Assembly: GCF_018687715.1 (NCBI RefSeq)
Contig: NC_056758.1
Span: forward strand, 35,931,467 to 35,995,466
DNA length: 64,000 nucleotides
DNA from: Carya illinoinensis
Taxonomy: Eukaryota; Streptophyta; Magnoliopsida; Fagales; Juglandaceae
Reading direction: 5' to 3'
In this document: piece by piece, positions 48,211 to 60,851 of the stretch
Position numbering within the stretch: the stretch's first letter is position 1
Layout of the letters: every line of letters starts with the position of its first letter
Notes under the pieces: generated by a model
What the model was told of the DNA's origin: nothing
The model's input: the letters and a program-made list of their open reading frames with translations, nothing else
The model's database searches: none
Position numbers and translations under genes: made by a program

Positions 48211-48262
<52 letters not shown>
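48211..48262. repeat. (GA)n microsatellite, about 26 units
   Basis: Uninterrupted GA dinucleotides, followed by GTGAGAGAG. Confidence 0.95.
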
Positions 48263-48265
<3 letters not shown>

Positions 48266-51200
48266 GAGAGAATGTGTATGCAGTGCGTTTGTTGGTATGG
48301 AGAAAGTGTGAGGCCAGGGTGATAGCAATGGAAAAGGAAGCGTGAGATCAGCCATGCGACAAGAGGATATTATTGCTTGGTATAAAGACAATTTTGTTAT
48401 AGAGCCTAGGGTTTCAAAAAATTCTCTTTTTTTATGCGTTGTTTCAAACTTTTCCAAGTACCATCAGGTTACAGTTTGAAACGATTGGATTTTTATTGCC
48501 GAACGAAGGGATTAATAGTGCAGTCCACACCAGTACTCATCAGATATATTTTTTAATTAATATTTAAATGATTAAAATTTATTATTTCCAAGTTGAGTTA
48601 TATATAATTAAATTGATTTATTTTTATCTAATTTATGTAAGGTATCTGGAAAAAGAAGGCTAGCTTCTTCTAGCTCCACCATCATGATTGCAAATTAGGC
48701 TTTTAAAGAAATTTAGAGTAGCATTGCTAAAAGATGAAAGCTTTTATGCTAAAAACCCATTCATGATCTGTCTCCCTTTATAAGTTCAAGGTGTAAATGG
48801 ATTCACAGTACACGACTATTCCATTATTAATGCAACATCACAGTTTGACCAAAATCACAGCTTAGGACCACTCCTGAATATGAAATTCTGATCCCTAATA
48901 AATAATTCAAATCGAACTCTCTTTATTTTCCATCTCCCCCCCTTTCAACTCTGAATTATCATTAAGCATGCATTGAACTCCAAAGGCCAGACAATTAATT
49001 TGGTAATCATGCATGGGATCATTTGAATGTGTAGTACCAACCGGTTTAGAGAACATAATAATTACATATATAGTGACTGTCCAAATACCCAAAAGGAGAT
49101 GTTCATGTACGGATGAGGGAGGATACGTGCTTCTTCCACAACCAAAATAATTGAGATAATTATTTTGGTACAACTGTTGGTGGTTTGGCTAAAGTTCCAC
49201 AGGGAAAACTATATAACAAAGCTATACAAAAAGAGAGAAATGGTTGGTGCTATTATTAAAAAAATAAAGACTTCTTTATCTCTTTTGCTGCATAATGCCT
49301 ACAACCAGTTGGATGAGAGCAAGCTGAGGTGCGGCGCTGCTTCCTTCCACAAAAGAGCCCCATACATAATTACAAAAAAAAAGATACATTAAATATATAA
49401 TAAAGTTCGCCAAAATCCAATACCCCACAATTTACACAAAAGAGAGTGTTTTATGCAGTACTACACGGCCTCTCAATTACAAGTCCTTGGCTTTTCTTCT
49501 TCGATGGGGCCCCTAATTGACAGAAACAACAAATTAAAAGGAAGGGCGACAATTATGGGAACTGAAATGATATTAATGGAGGGGGAAAAGAGAATTCGAA
49601 GACTCACATGATCCCCACAAAGCTACAAAGGGTCATCATCATTGTGGAAGAGGATCATGTTTGTGGTAACTTAGATACATTCTGCAAATTATACTTTATT
49701 ATCCCACCCAAGAAGAAGAGAAGATCAGAAAGAAAAAGAAAGACGAGATTTTCCATGCTTTAGTGCATGTAATTATGAACGACCCAACTAAGGAAGATTA
49801 GCTGATTAGACAGTCTAGTACACTAGCAGGGCCTAAAGTGTAATGAAAGTAACTTTACATGAGAAGATTGCACACTTTTGAGTGTAAATTGAGAGCGGTA
49901 GACTGTGTCTCTCCATCATTTTGTTTTCTTTTTTTTTCCCCCATTATTTTAAATTAATGACATGATGCAATTTTAAATGCCCAAAATATTTCACTGTGTA
50001 AGGGACCATCAATCATATGATCATCACGGCCGTTGGGAAAATTTTGTGACTCTTTAATTAACAAAGCAAATCCCGTACTTGACTTTCCGCCTATTAATCT
50101 GCAGGCCGCCATGGCTTCCCTAGCTCGCTCGCTTTTTATTAATGCACTATGGATTGCTATTTATCTAATTATTAGTGGGGAAAATTCACTGCAAGGACTA
50201 AAAGCATGCATAGGTCATACTCATCAAAAACTGTGGACCACGGATGATGATTTATTACAATAATACCTTCTAAATAATTTTTACAATTTTGAAAAGAACA
50301 TTTGAAGACAACACTTGAATTCTATCATATTTAAGTTTATATTATTATTAAATAATATAAATTTTTATGTTGAATTACGGGAATTTATATATTTTATTTA
50401 TTATTTAATTGAACATCATCATGGGCCTTTCGATCATTCTGTTCGTCTCCTGCCCCACTAAAAATTTACATCAATAACTATATGCATTAAATTTTTTGAA
50501 ATCCACAAAACATATATATATATCTAACAATCTGTAAAACGTAAATAAAAATTTTCAATGTTTGGTGTTGCAGATCAATATATATACCAGGAAGAGTAGG
50601 TAACAATATAAAACTCAATTAAACAAATAGACGCAAACAAAAGGCCGAAAATTATCAATATCAAAGCACATGCGAATCTGCGATAAAAAAAAGTAGCATC
50701 ATCCCAGATTTTTCCAGCAAAAGAGATTTGAAGAAATCCCGAAACCAACGCTAGGGGTCCTAAACTCAATCTACTAGACGAAACATTGGAGGATTTGGGT
50801 TGACGTAGAAGTCACTTTCACTTCCAGTATGCAGAATTTCAAGTGCAAAAGCAGACAGATAGCAACCCAATAATCACGAATATGATACCGAAAAAGAAGT
50901 TATAATTCCTTCTTCTCCGTTGTCAATTCAATCCCCTTCCTTTATAATTTAACAAAGATGATTTAAGTAGAAGAAAAGGAAATAAATAAATTGGAAATTC
51001 CCCATGAATTAATTATAGATCCCAGCCTAACATGATAACCAATAATCCACCCACTGAAAAAGGCCAAAAAACCATAAGCAAACAAACAAACTAAAAAGAA
51101 TCTTGCAAAATAGAAGCTAGCCCAGTATATCTGCCTTTGAATTACTCCCTAATCCGGATTAATTCTGGTATCTGTTCAATTGGGAATCCGATAACTGATA

Positions 51201-51576
51201 CTTTTTAGCCTGAAAAATATCTGTAACTACATGGAAAACATTATCTTGGAAATCTGTCTGGAATAAGAACCCAAACCGAGTCTCAAACATTGGCAAAACA
51301 GACCAAACAACATAAGTTTCGAGGTCTGAGATTATGATCAACACAAGCACGCGTTAAACATTAACCAAACTCCTTAAAGCTGCCATGACATGTTAATTAA
51401 AACTTGAGAAACGGAATAAGAAAATCACTGTACATTCCTTTTCTCAGTTTATGATAACTAGGACTAGTTAGCACGAAAACCCAGATAGGTTTTCGTTCCT
51501 AATACGTAGTAATATCCATATATAGTAGTCGCCGGTAATATACTTCTTTCTTTTCCGTTTGTCGTTTTGCTGAGGC
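48263..51576. other. Spacer, no gene recognised
   Basis: Short open frames (for example 49165-49392 and 50033-50263) show no family features or codon pattern. The last 300-400 bp probably include the 3' UTR of the minus-strand gene that ends at 51577. Confidence 0.4.
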
Positions 51577-52380
51577 TCAGTACTTCTGGATGGCGAGGGC
51601 AAAAGTCGACTCTTTTTTCCGTTCTTCCTTACTCTCTTCCCTTAAAATTTTCTTTTTCTCTGCAATGAAGCCATCCACTCTGCGGTTGAAGTCCTCGTCG
51701 CTCAAGTTATCCACAGAGTAAGACCACGATCTTCTTGATGATTCTTCACCGGAAATCACCAATTTCCTGCATATCTCCGTCCCTGATCGCCGTAACACTC
51801 GTCGAGACCTCTCCTCAATTCGTTTCTCGAATTTCTCGGATATAGTCCTCCGATATCGACTTTTACACAAAGCCTTCTCACTGACCGCAGAAACTCTCTC
51901 CGACTGAATTGGAGAGACCGAAGGCTTGCTGACAAGAGAAACTATGCGATCTTCCTCATGAACCGGAGAGACAGCATTGTCGGAGCAAACGATGTGCTTG
52001 TCACGAAAGGTCTCTTCCTGCGTCGGTGGCTCCTCGCCAGGGGCGAACCTCCTGCTAGAGTCATTGTGTTCGATGAACTCTTCGTAGACATCGGACGTAG
52101 AGTCCCTTTCGCCGGGGTAGTAGGCGTATATGCTTAAAATAAGAATAATGATCATGACAAGAAGGAGGACGTATAAAGTGCAATCAAATATGGCGATGAA
52201 TCGCCGGAGAGAATTGCGGGCTGTTTCCACTGCAACGGGAACCAAGGTAGCGGATATCGAAAGCACAAACGTCAGAGCAGCACAAATTTCGAAAATCCAC
52301 CTAAGGTTTCGCTGCCGATTATACCTTTTCAAAGCATTGGCTTTCTCAACCTTGACGCTATCAATTTCGTACGAAGCCAT
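51577..52380 (-). CDS. DUF4408/DUF761-type plant membrane protein (267 aa)
   Basis: Single-exon gene of unknown molecular function. N-terminal region: a basic stretch, then two hydrophobic segments at about residues 28-52 (WIFEICAALTFVLSISATLV) and 62-88 (FIAIFDCTLYVLLLVMIIIL), the DUF4408 layout. Middle: hydrophilic, acidic then Ser/Arg-rich, probably disordered. C-terminus: NLSDEDFNRRVDGFIAEKKK at about 225-244, the DUF761 signature of plant proteins related to cotton fiber expressed proteins. The first ATG opens the frame directly before the conserved N-terminus. Base composition and clean length suggest an active gene. No functional claim beyond probable membrane location can be made. Confidence 0.85.
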   Translation of the reverse strand: MASYEIDSVKVEKANALKRYNRQRNLRWIFEICAALTFVLSISATLVPVAVETARNSLRRFIAIFDCTLYVLLLVMIIILILSIYAYYPGERDSTSDVYEEFIEHNDSSRRFAPGEEPPTQEETFRDKHIVCSDNAVSPVHEEDRIVSLVSKPSVSPIQSERVSAVSEKALCKSRYRRTISEKFEKRIEERSRRVLRRSGTEICRKLVISGEESSRRSWSYSVDNLSDEDFNRRVDGFIAEKKKILREESKEERKKESTFALAIQKY

Positions 52381-52748
52381 CTAGTGATATGTATGTTTCT
52401 AAAAGCACAAAACGGTTCGCCGGGAGAATATAAGGAAGTGATCAGTTGTACGTACTTATAAATAGGAAGTGCAGAAAATGGTTTCAGGGTTGGGTATTAT
52501 ATCTTTGGGAGAGAAGAAGAAGGAAGGTATTACGAAGCGGAAAGATTTCCGAGAAATTAAACGGAGTGCGAGAAAAGTAAAGGAAGGGAGAGAACACTAG
52601 GGACATAGAGTGGGAAGAGGAGGAAGACGTAGCTCTTTAAATTATAAGCTGCTACCTGCGAACTGTAAGGTTTAGCTTAGTATTTGCAACTTTAAGAATT
52701 TTTGGGCTGTCTCAGGATGGCATGGGTGGAGAGAAAGATCCACGGCTC
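52381..52748 (-). other. 5' leader of the DUF4408/DUF761 gene
   Basis: Purine-rich on the plus strand (pyrimidine-rich leader on the transcript strand). A second TATA-like TATTTATAAG lies at 52464-52455, only about 75 bp before the ATG. Confidence 0.4.
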
Positions 52749-52760
52749 CTTTTTATAGAG
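52749..52760 (-). promoter_or_regulatory. TATA box, DUF4408/DUF761 gene
   Basis: Minus strand CTCTATAAAAAG, a full consensus TATA box about 370 bp before the ATG; would give a leader of roughly 340 nt. Confidence 0.5.
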
Positions 52761-53313
52761 ATAGCTCTGTTCAATAATGCATCCCTGGTTTATTTTTCAA
52801 TTTTCATTTATTTTTATTTTTTTTAAAAAGTTGAAAACAGTACTATCTTAATTTCTTTATCTCCCAGCCAAATAATATATATTTGTTTATCTAATTCCAC
52901 TTTTATTCTTACATTTTATCATTTTTAATAATATTACTAGATATATTTCAGATTTTCACAGAAATGCAACAAAGAAATATAGAGAAATAACATCATTTCT
53001 CCATCTCGAAAATGAGAGTGTAGGGAAGGAGGAGTGGGGGTAAGGCTAGTGAAGCTTCTGCACATGCTGCGAACGCCAACCATACTGTAGCATGACTGGG
53101 ACTGGGACTGGGACTCCGCGGGTAAGTAGCGCCCATAGGTGCGCTGACTGCAGACAACTCAAGAACGGACACCGGCGGTTGGCAACGTGTCATTTCTCAC
53201 CGTCTTAATTTGTGTTATTTATATACTAATTAATTAATTATTTATTTTTTTGAACTTTTTTATAGTTATATAATTGGAAAATGATAGGGATCCCCTTCAT
53301 TTTTCCCACTCCA

Positions 53314-53531
53314 ATTTTTTTTTTAAGTTTTTTTATATATTGATTAAGAAAATATTGTTTAATAATATTGTAAATTTTTTTCATTTTTTAAAAATATTTA
53401 AAAGTGTTTTTTTTTTGTTCTTCATATCATTTTTTTAAAACTTTTAAATATTTTTAAAAATAATAAAATTCATAATATTATTAAATAATATTTTCTTAAT
53501 CATAATGTAAAAAAAAAATTTAAAAAAAAAA
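53314..53531. repeat. Foldback element, two arms of about 100 bp
   Basis: The left arm (53314-53420) and the complement of the right arm (53431-53531) share TTGATTAAGAAAATATTGTT-type sequence, TAATAATATTGTAAATT and TTTTTAAAAATATTTAAAAG with few mismatches, around a short loop containing TTGTTCTTCATATCAT. MITE-like; no clear target duplication seen. Confidence 0.85.
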
Positions 53532-54590
53532 AGTTGAGCAGGATGCTTAAATGAGATTTTCCAACAGATTCCTTAGCATCACCCTAATTGGATACCTAGC
53601 ATCACCCTATATAATTTCAACCACGCATGTCTTTTTTCTCAGTGGGTAGTAATATAAAAAAATAATAAAAAAAATGAATAAATTAAGAAACCGTGAGAAT
53701 TTTTCATTGTCATGAGAGATAGGACTTTCAACCCGAAGATCCGGAAAGCGGGGCCTGCAAGGGTAGCTCATGAAATTCCGAAAAAGCGAGATAGAAAAAG
53801 GAAAAAAAAAACCGAGATGATAACATTGCAGCGTTGAGACAAACAGGGGTATGAATAGAAATGAAATTTGAGAAAAGTTAATAAAATATAATTAAAATAT
53901 TAATTTTATTTTAAAATTTTAAAAAAATAATTAATTACTCATATTTTATAGAAATTTTTTAAAAAACTATAATAATAACTCTCGATCCAAACAATCCAAG
54001 TCAAGAACTCGAGCTAGCCTTGGCCGTGGGGCTGAGGAAACCCATGATTCATTGATTGATTCAAACTAATCATAAGGGACATCTGCTGATCGCGTAAAGG
54101 TTACGCTCAATCGAAACAAAGCCTGACTATGACCAGAATGAATAGGCAGTGGAAGAGGGATGCCACATGCGTTTACCTCTGCAGCCTGCAGGTATGAACG
54201 AACGAATGAATGAAACAGTCGCACTTCCATTCGCCAGTAGTCTCAGATTGTTGTGGACGCACCATAGAACACAAAAAGAGTCAAGTCAAGCGACAGACAC
54301 GCCAAATATGATGTTCCTACATTTAATATTCTAAAAAGGGACAAGGGAAAATACAACCCTCACGGTTTGGTTTCTTTCTCATACTTTTCCACTAAGGGTT
54401 CTCTGCTTTTTCCTGGATCTCTCAAGGAAAATGGATTTAATCCCGTCCTCTGCTTTTTTCTTTCCTTGAGTGTGGGGACAGGGAGGAGCAGTGATAACTT
54501 CACCTTGTAGGGAATGCGTTTTGAGGAATCTATTTGTATAAATAAAAAAGCTGTAGATTTTATCTTTGACCAACATTATAGGCAGTGGTA
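53532..54590. other. Spacer with MITE remnant
   Basis: 53865-53990 resembles the 34010 repeat family (AAAAGTTAATAAAATATAAT, later ATAATAACTCTCGATCCAAA). Otherwise no gene seen. Confidence 0.4.
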
Positions 54591-54594
54591 GAAT

Positions 54595-54718
54595 GCGTAA
54601 ATATGGTAGAATTATTTTGAAAATAAATAAAATTAATTTTTTATCATATAAAATTTATATTTATTTATATTTTTTAAAATAATTATACTGACACGTTTAC
54701 ACACTAAAACTATCATTT
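54595..54718. repeat. Family 2 dispersed repeat (copy b)
   Basis: AATTAATTTTTTATCATATA, TTATATTTATTTATATTTTT, TTACACACTAAAACTATCAT: same order as copy a at 41130. Confidence 0.5.
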
Positions 54719-57475
54719 CTTTTTAACTTTTGCCTTTAGGTCGTCACAGAAAGAGATCGAAGAGTTTTTAGATCGACCATTTTCATGGTGTTGATTGATT
54801 GGTCACCAAAAGAAGAATTTAATTTGAAAGTTAAAACATGGGCCCGGCAGTGAAAACGACGATTTAGTTCTACTTGTTTAAAAACTGGCCTTTTGTTTTT
54901 GCTACAAGAAGGGATCCTAAAAGAGGGGACGCATGCCATTTAATTAGACGCCCTTGAAGTAATTATTAATCAAATTGTCTTGTCCAGTTTCAATTGGATT
55001 AGGGAGAAGAAATACATCATCATGTCATCTTCTCCATCAAACAAATACAATTCTTAGAACAGTAGTTGAGGTTTTAGCCTGCATGGCATGCAAAACATGA
55101 TCGATCAACCGTAAATCTAAAACAGAGTTCTGGAATTTGAGCACTTGGGGGAGGCTTTTGTACGTCAGTTAGGTTTCCGTATTATGGGCCATTTGCAGCC
55201 ATGCAGTGATAAGGAATCAGCGGTATAGTAGAGCAGACAAGAAAACATATAAATGTTCCCGTGTTCAACGCGCGCTTCTACTAATTCCAACATTACTGGT
55301 CCCTTTTTTTCCATGGCTTCGTGATTAAGTAAGTGATTACTGACTAGGATTTAGGTAGACAGATGATGTTGGATTGGGGTAATTTTAGGGTAATAGGAAA
55401 AAAAAGAAAAGCTACATTTGGACGGGTCCCAGAAAATAAAGAAAGGGAGAATATTATATGTGGATCTCGATCTAGGGCTTTGTTTATACGTTGATCAGCC
55501 TCTTTTTAGGCCAACATTTCCTGAGGATTTTGACATATTTATTTGAAATCATGTTGCCTGCCACTTTCATTGTAATAGTCATTCAAACCCAACTTATGCT
55601 CGTGCCACCTTGCACCTACTAAGTAGATTTATATTCATGATCTCCAAGTTCTACTGATCTTCATAAACAAAAATAAAGTAGTAATAATTAGAGATTAGAA
55701 TTTAGAAGTCCTAGCTAGCTCGATCGAGTGCAAAATTAGAACTGGCAATTGCCAACTAATCCCACCAAATTGTACCCAATATTTGCCTGAAATTTAGTAA
55801 TCCAGACTGTGATAGAATTGGAATTTACATGAAGACATTAGTTCCATGACAATTTATTTCATTTGGATGTAATATCATGTGGAATTTGACTGATAATGAC
55901 CTCGTACTCATGTAGGTCCGTCCATGATGTCTGTAAGTGAAGGAATAGTACAATAATCGGCTTATAAACCAAAGGTAGTTGCCGTGTCGCAGAAGCCGGT
56001 CATAGAAATAAAGCAGATCAATTTATAAAGAGGAGAAAAGAAGCGTATTTATTTATTTATTTAAATGAGGGTGAAAATTATGATACAATTCCATCAAGCC
56101 GCCCTAGTCTTGTTCATGTAATCATATTTGCTTTGGACACCTGTCAACACTCACCATATATGCACTTTGTGACAAGGTGATCATCTTCATCAAGTGATCA
56201 TCCAGAAAGATCATAGAAACTTTAGCACGAGATGGACTTCAACTTCATAGAATATAATATATATTTGTGTTATATTATTGCTTAGGGCCACAAGTAGGCA
56301 AGATAAAGGCATTAAAAGTGATGGACAGTAGTCCCAGTATTAGTCCATGAATGCAAGTTGAGAGTCTGGAACCCCGACCTGTACGTTTTGAAAATACCCG
56401 TGAAACAACTAATTATATATCCCTATCATTTAGGATCAAATCATGCATCTTTATACAAAAGTTGATAAAAGAATCGATATATCCACTTCTACATGTGATA
56501 CACACATATGAGATATGATTTTATCACAGAAATGTAGATAAAAGAAGAGTACTGTATATATGTGATTAGCCAGGACATTGAGAAATTAGCTGAAGAGGTT
56601 ATGTGTATATATATCATTAATATATATATATATATATAGATAAGACTCAACTCCTTTTTTCGCATTCTAATTACTAGTGGCTTGGTGGAGTGGGTGACAC
56701 TTTCTTTTTCCTTTTTCTTTTTTTTTTTTTCTCCTCTCTTACCGATCAATTAATGCTAGGTAAACAGGTGTATATATTCAAACCACTAGTATAAGGATAA
56801 AATGCCCCCTTATGAAATGTAATGGAAAGTTGATCATGAAAATGTCACTCAAAGATCTTACATAAAATATTTATTGTTGACTGTTTCTCTTATCTTTTCT
56901 GCATTTTGGTTGAAGTATAGTTCTGAATTTATGGTGTTGGATTTTTGAAACTTTAGCAACACTTGATTCTAAAAGGGAGGATGGGATAGTAAAATGGAAT
57001 TAGCCCACCTACATCATTGGGGGATAAAGTGTAATTTATCCTAAATTATATATATGTGTATCTCATTGATGTATATAGATAAGATTCAACTCCCTTTTTC
57101 ACATTCTAACTAGGTGGCTTGGTGAAGTGCGTGACACATTGCCTTCTTGATCTTCTTCCTCCTTTCTTTTTCTTTTTAATTTTTTGTTTGTCAAAATGCA
57201 ACGGCCTGCAGCCTTTTATAGATTAAGCGCCACGTCTACGTTTGGTTGCCTTGTTCCACATGCTCTGTGTGATTTGATGCGAGAGATCATTCCAATAATA
57301 ACACGGTGTCATTTTGTATTCCCGATTCCCAAAAATGAATTTGCCACGCGTCAATGCATGGGTGGTAATATTTGAAGTTTCGTAGGATTTCATTATCAAC
57401 TTTCCGGCCGCCTGTTATCATGCATGACGATGCAGCTTGGGATGTAGGGACAAAAACATATTTTGCTGAGAAAGA

Positions 57476-57645
57476 CAGTTGTAATAAAATATTATTAAAA
57501 TATTAATTTTTAATATTATTATTATTTAAAAATTTTAAAAAAGTAAATTAAAATTTAAAAAAATTATATTATTTATAATATTTTATGTAAAAATTTAAAA
57601 AATATATTTTAGTATAATGATTTTTCAATACAAACGATTTAAAAC
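57476..57645. repeat. MITE remnant related to the 34010 family
   Basis: GTAATAAAATATTATTAAAA, then TTTAATATTATTATTATTTA, later TATTTTATGTAAAAATTTAA and TATAATGATTTTTCAATACA: same order of blocks as 34010-34200, without clear termini. Confidence 0.45.
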
Positions 57646-58048
57646 TTTTTCTTTTAATATTGTTATTTTTAATTTTTCTGACTTGAAACGGAGCGAAGAG
57701 GGTTTGCTAAATACTCTTAATATAGGCCTTGTTGAACTAGAATTTATTATTGGGAGGTAGACCGTAGGACAGTGAAATGGAGAAAAATGAGCAACGTCCA
57801 AGTAAGAAGAGTGGAGTCCTACCAAATAAAAAGGAATATCATTATCGTAAAAGCCAACTTTGAGGGAGAGATGATTGAGTTCATGGAAGAGAAAATATAT
57901 GGCCCATTAATTTCATAGGTGTTAAGAAACTAAAATTGCAGAACTAAATCAATGAATGAGGACCACCAAACTTTTGAGGAACATGATGTTCAAAACCCAG
58001 CCCTAGCCAAGTGGCATCCACCTACCGCTAATCTGCTCGAGGTTTCAT

Positions 58049-58052
<4 letters not shown>

Positions 58053-58081
<29 letters not shown>
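58053..58081. repeat. (AT)n microsatellite
   Basis: About 14 AT units. Confidence 0.95.
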
Positions 58082-58084
<3 letters not shown>

Positions 58085-59298
58085 ATGTCGTGACTCGTGA
58101 GCCTAATGCGTGTGTCATGAGATATAATAATATGAAAAGTAAAAGGCTTACTGATTTCATTAAGTAGTGCTCCTCATTGCCACATGAAACTCAAGCTGTC
58201 ACATGAAATTTGGCTGTGGGGGGATGAAAAAGTCAAAAAGTTTATGCCATGCCATTATGATCAGGTTATATTTTTATTTATTTTTCTCACCCAAAAAAAG
58301 AAAACAAACAGTAAAGAAATTAAATAACGAGAGAAGTACGTTGTAATTTTCGTAATCGTACCACGTAATGATCAAATTAATGCTCGATCTTAGCAGACAT
58401 TAAGATCATGAAATTTGTAATCAGTGCACAAGTTTCGCTTTCACTTGAGATTCCGTACGTCCGCATCACATGGAAGAAAATAATAATATGTTTCGGCGAT
58501 CCTTTGAATAATAGTACCCACAAGTACAGTTGTTTTTTGAATCACAAAGTACAAACAGCCTGGGCAACAACTATTTTGGGACGTAAGGCCCAAGGCCCAA
58601 AATGATAAAATGATCCAAAACTCAAGAGGATGTTATAGAGATGACTAATGGGCTGTGTTAGTGGCCACTGGCCCAGATTGCATAACAACGATATAAGTAC
58701 TTCGGATTAGGAAAAATAAGCATTTCTTTAAATGATTGATTGGCGAAGTTTTGGATTGCACTGTGTATTCAAATCTGCATTATCTATTCATGTTCATCTC
58801 CTTACAAATTGGGTGAAGGATTTCTTTCAAGTTTAAAGTAATTTGCGTTTCTAGCTTGATTTGCTCAGATGCAATGATGTATCTTCAAATTATAAAGGAA
58901 AAACGATTGACATTTTGAGGGAACATGCCGTGAATAACAATCGAGAACTGTAGGAGCACCCATAATTCTTTCATCCTCCCAAAGAACAAAAACAGATCTG
59001 GCTAAGTAGCTTCCTGACAACTATCTATCTTATGCAATCCTTTCTCTTTATTTCTCATTGGAGTTATGCTACTTTTACTGCGTAAATTGTAATCATCTGT
59101 TAATTGACCATTTCTTAAAAATATATCGTCCAAAAGTAACGATGAAGAAGGATAAGAATGGCGAAGGCCATAAAAACAACTAATTAAGAAATGTATCTTT
59201 CAGAAGCAACACTCCCCTAAAACCGAAAATGTAGCATATCAATGCTTGCTTGTCTGTGTGCTGTGTGTTTATAATAGTTGTTTTGGGAGTAGAGTTAT

Positions 59299-59300
<2 letters not shown>

Positions 59301-59333
<33 letters not shown>
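59301..59333. repeat. (CT)n microsatellite
   Basis: About 16 CT units. Confidence 0.95.
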
Positions 59334-59336
<3 letters not shown>

Positions 59337-59984
59337 ATAAGTAATTTTGGGGGTTTCAATTCTTACCAATCTTTCGGAAGCAAGTCAAGCAACTACTCCC
59401 CAAAAACCAGACTTCTAGCATATCAATGCATGCTTTTGTGTGTGTTTATGGTAATTCATAATGACATTCTTAATATGATTTTACAATGCATGTACACTGG
59501 CATGCAGAAGAGATGTGGATGGTGAAAAGAAAAGAAAATCTAATGAAGGAATAACAGAATGAGGTCAATTTTTGATCCGGCAAGTGTGACTGCTACAGCA
59601 GGAACCGATAAAAAGGCAATTCATGGATCTTCTCAGAGACAACTCTTAATTTTTCAAGGTTCTGTTAATTCAATTTTGGTTTTTATTTTTATTTTATTGT
59701 TATCAACTATGAACAACATCTTGAACAGTTGAACTTCAAGCTTCAGAATCCAGGCATGGCTCAGCGTTGTGGGTCAAACCAAGCACTTGCACAAACAGAT
59801 GATATGCATTTCACTCTTGAGGTATTTCCAGAAACATATAAAAATATGCATTCATTCGTAACAACTAACAAGGTATGCACCAACAATTCACATTTCACAT
59901 GTCAGGAAACGCTTAACAAATCCATAGTTTCTTTTGCAACTTTCCTCGTTCCCACGAGAAGCGAAAGCACTGCGAGTTCTTCAT

Positions 59985-60499
59985 CTACTTCTTCTTCCCA
60001 GTTCCTTTGATCGAAATAGGTTTGCCCTTAGAGGGGAGCACAATCTCCCCTTTGAGAACAGGGATCTCCATGATCTCCGATAGCCCGGCATACTTCTTGC
60101 GGAACTTCTCGACCTGGTCGGCGTCAACGAGGAGACCCGAACGGTTGCCGAGATAGAAAGGGTGGTTGCCCGACCACACGTCAACGGTGTACTCCTTCTG
60201 GGTCCCGCCGGTGGTCATCACCAGTACGCCGTTGCAGTACACCTTGGCATCCTCATGGAACTCCGGGTGTATGTCCTTCTTCCTGCACGTCACCACCGGC
60301 CGGTAATGCCCTGCTGCTCTCACCTGAAAAAGAAGTAATTCGACAATTAAAAAAACAAACAAGTGTTGCTTAAATGTTTTGATAATCGGGGGGTTGATAG
60401 AGTAAGTTTTAGAAGAGATTCTACCTTGTTGATGACAGGGGGATGGGGAGAAGGGCAGGGTTTTCCTCGAAGGAATGTGTTGGTTAGGCTCACCGCCAT
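59985..60499 (-). CDS. RPL31: Plastid 50S ribosomal protein bL31c, precursor
   Basis: Nucleus-encoded component of the plastid large ribosomal subunit. Two exons, 60499-60425 and 60323-59985, with a 101-bp phase-0 GT-AG intron; 137 aa. Exon 1 plus the start of exon 2 gives a Ser/Thr/Pro-rich, acid-poor N-terminus (MAVSLTNTFLRGKPCPSPHP), fitting a plastid transit peptide. The mature part starts near VTCRKKDIHPEFHEDAKVYC and contains VMTTGGTQKEYTVDVWSGNH, PFYLGNRSGLLVDADQVEKF and AGLSEIMEIPVLKGEIVLP, with a Lys-rich end (GTGKKK). This agrees with the Arabidopsis plastid bL31 as I remember it. Intact and probably essential. Confidence 0.95.
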
Positions 60500-60587
60500 T
60501 TCTGTGTTTGTGTGTGGGAAATGGGTGATGAAGAACGCCTGCGAGTGCGGATGAGATTTTGTGCTTGAGGATTCAAAATTACTTTAC

Positions 60588-60756
60588 AGCCCATACATTT
60601 TGTCTTTTTTGTTATTATTATTGTAAATATATTGGTCAAAGATGTGGGCTCAGGGTTTGGGGACAAATGGGTTCAGATTCAAAACCAATAAAAGCCCATA
60701 CTTTGGACCTACGTTAAAGCTTTTGGGTCTGCTTACAACTTCAACTTTTTTGGGCT
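60588..60756 (-). promoter_or_regulatory. Site II and telo-box-like motifs upstream of bL31c
   Basis: TGGGCT or its complement occurs at 60588-60593, 60645-60650, 60693-60698 and 60751-60756, with CCAAACCCTG (telo-box-like) at 60660-60651. In plants, site II (TGGGCC/T, bound by TCP factors) with telo-boxes is typical of ribosomal and organelle-protein promoters, so the match to the gene is good. No TATA box seen, as usual for this class. Confidence 0.6.
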
Positions 60757-60851
60757 ATTCCGGGCCTTACGTTTACTCGCATGAACCTAGCAAAAAACGT
60801 GTCACATAAACGCTACACCAATAACCTCAGCCCCATGTGTCACATAACTTG

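Larger units (their letters stand above)
54719..59984. other. Long spacer without a recognised gene
   Basis: Contains a MITE remnant (57476-57645), (AT)n at 58053-58081, (CT)n at 59301-59333, and a GGCCCA cluster at 58587-58680. The last 200-300 bp probably hold the 3' UTR of the minus-strand bL31c gene. Open frames such as 57184-57375 and 59729-60010 lack family features. Confidence 0.4.

Noticed and set aside
48164..48457. 97-codon minus-strand frame with a Ser-Leu run
   Set aside because: Produced by the (GA)n microsatellite.
50033..50263. 76-codon plus-strand frame with a hydrophobic middle
   Set aside because: No homologous family recognised, no promoter or splice context; likely chance.
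52130..52384. 84-codon plus-strand frame
   Set aside because: Shadow of the DUF4408/DUF761 gene on the opposite strand.
59729..60010. 93-codon plus-strand frame overlapping the end of bL31c
   Set aside because: Antisense overlap with a well-supported gene, and its Ser-rich end is the complement of the Lys codons of bL31c.
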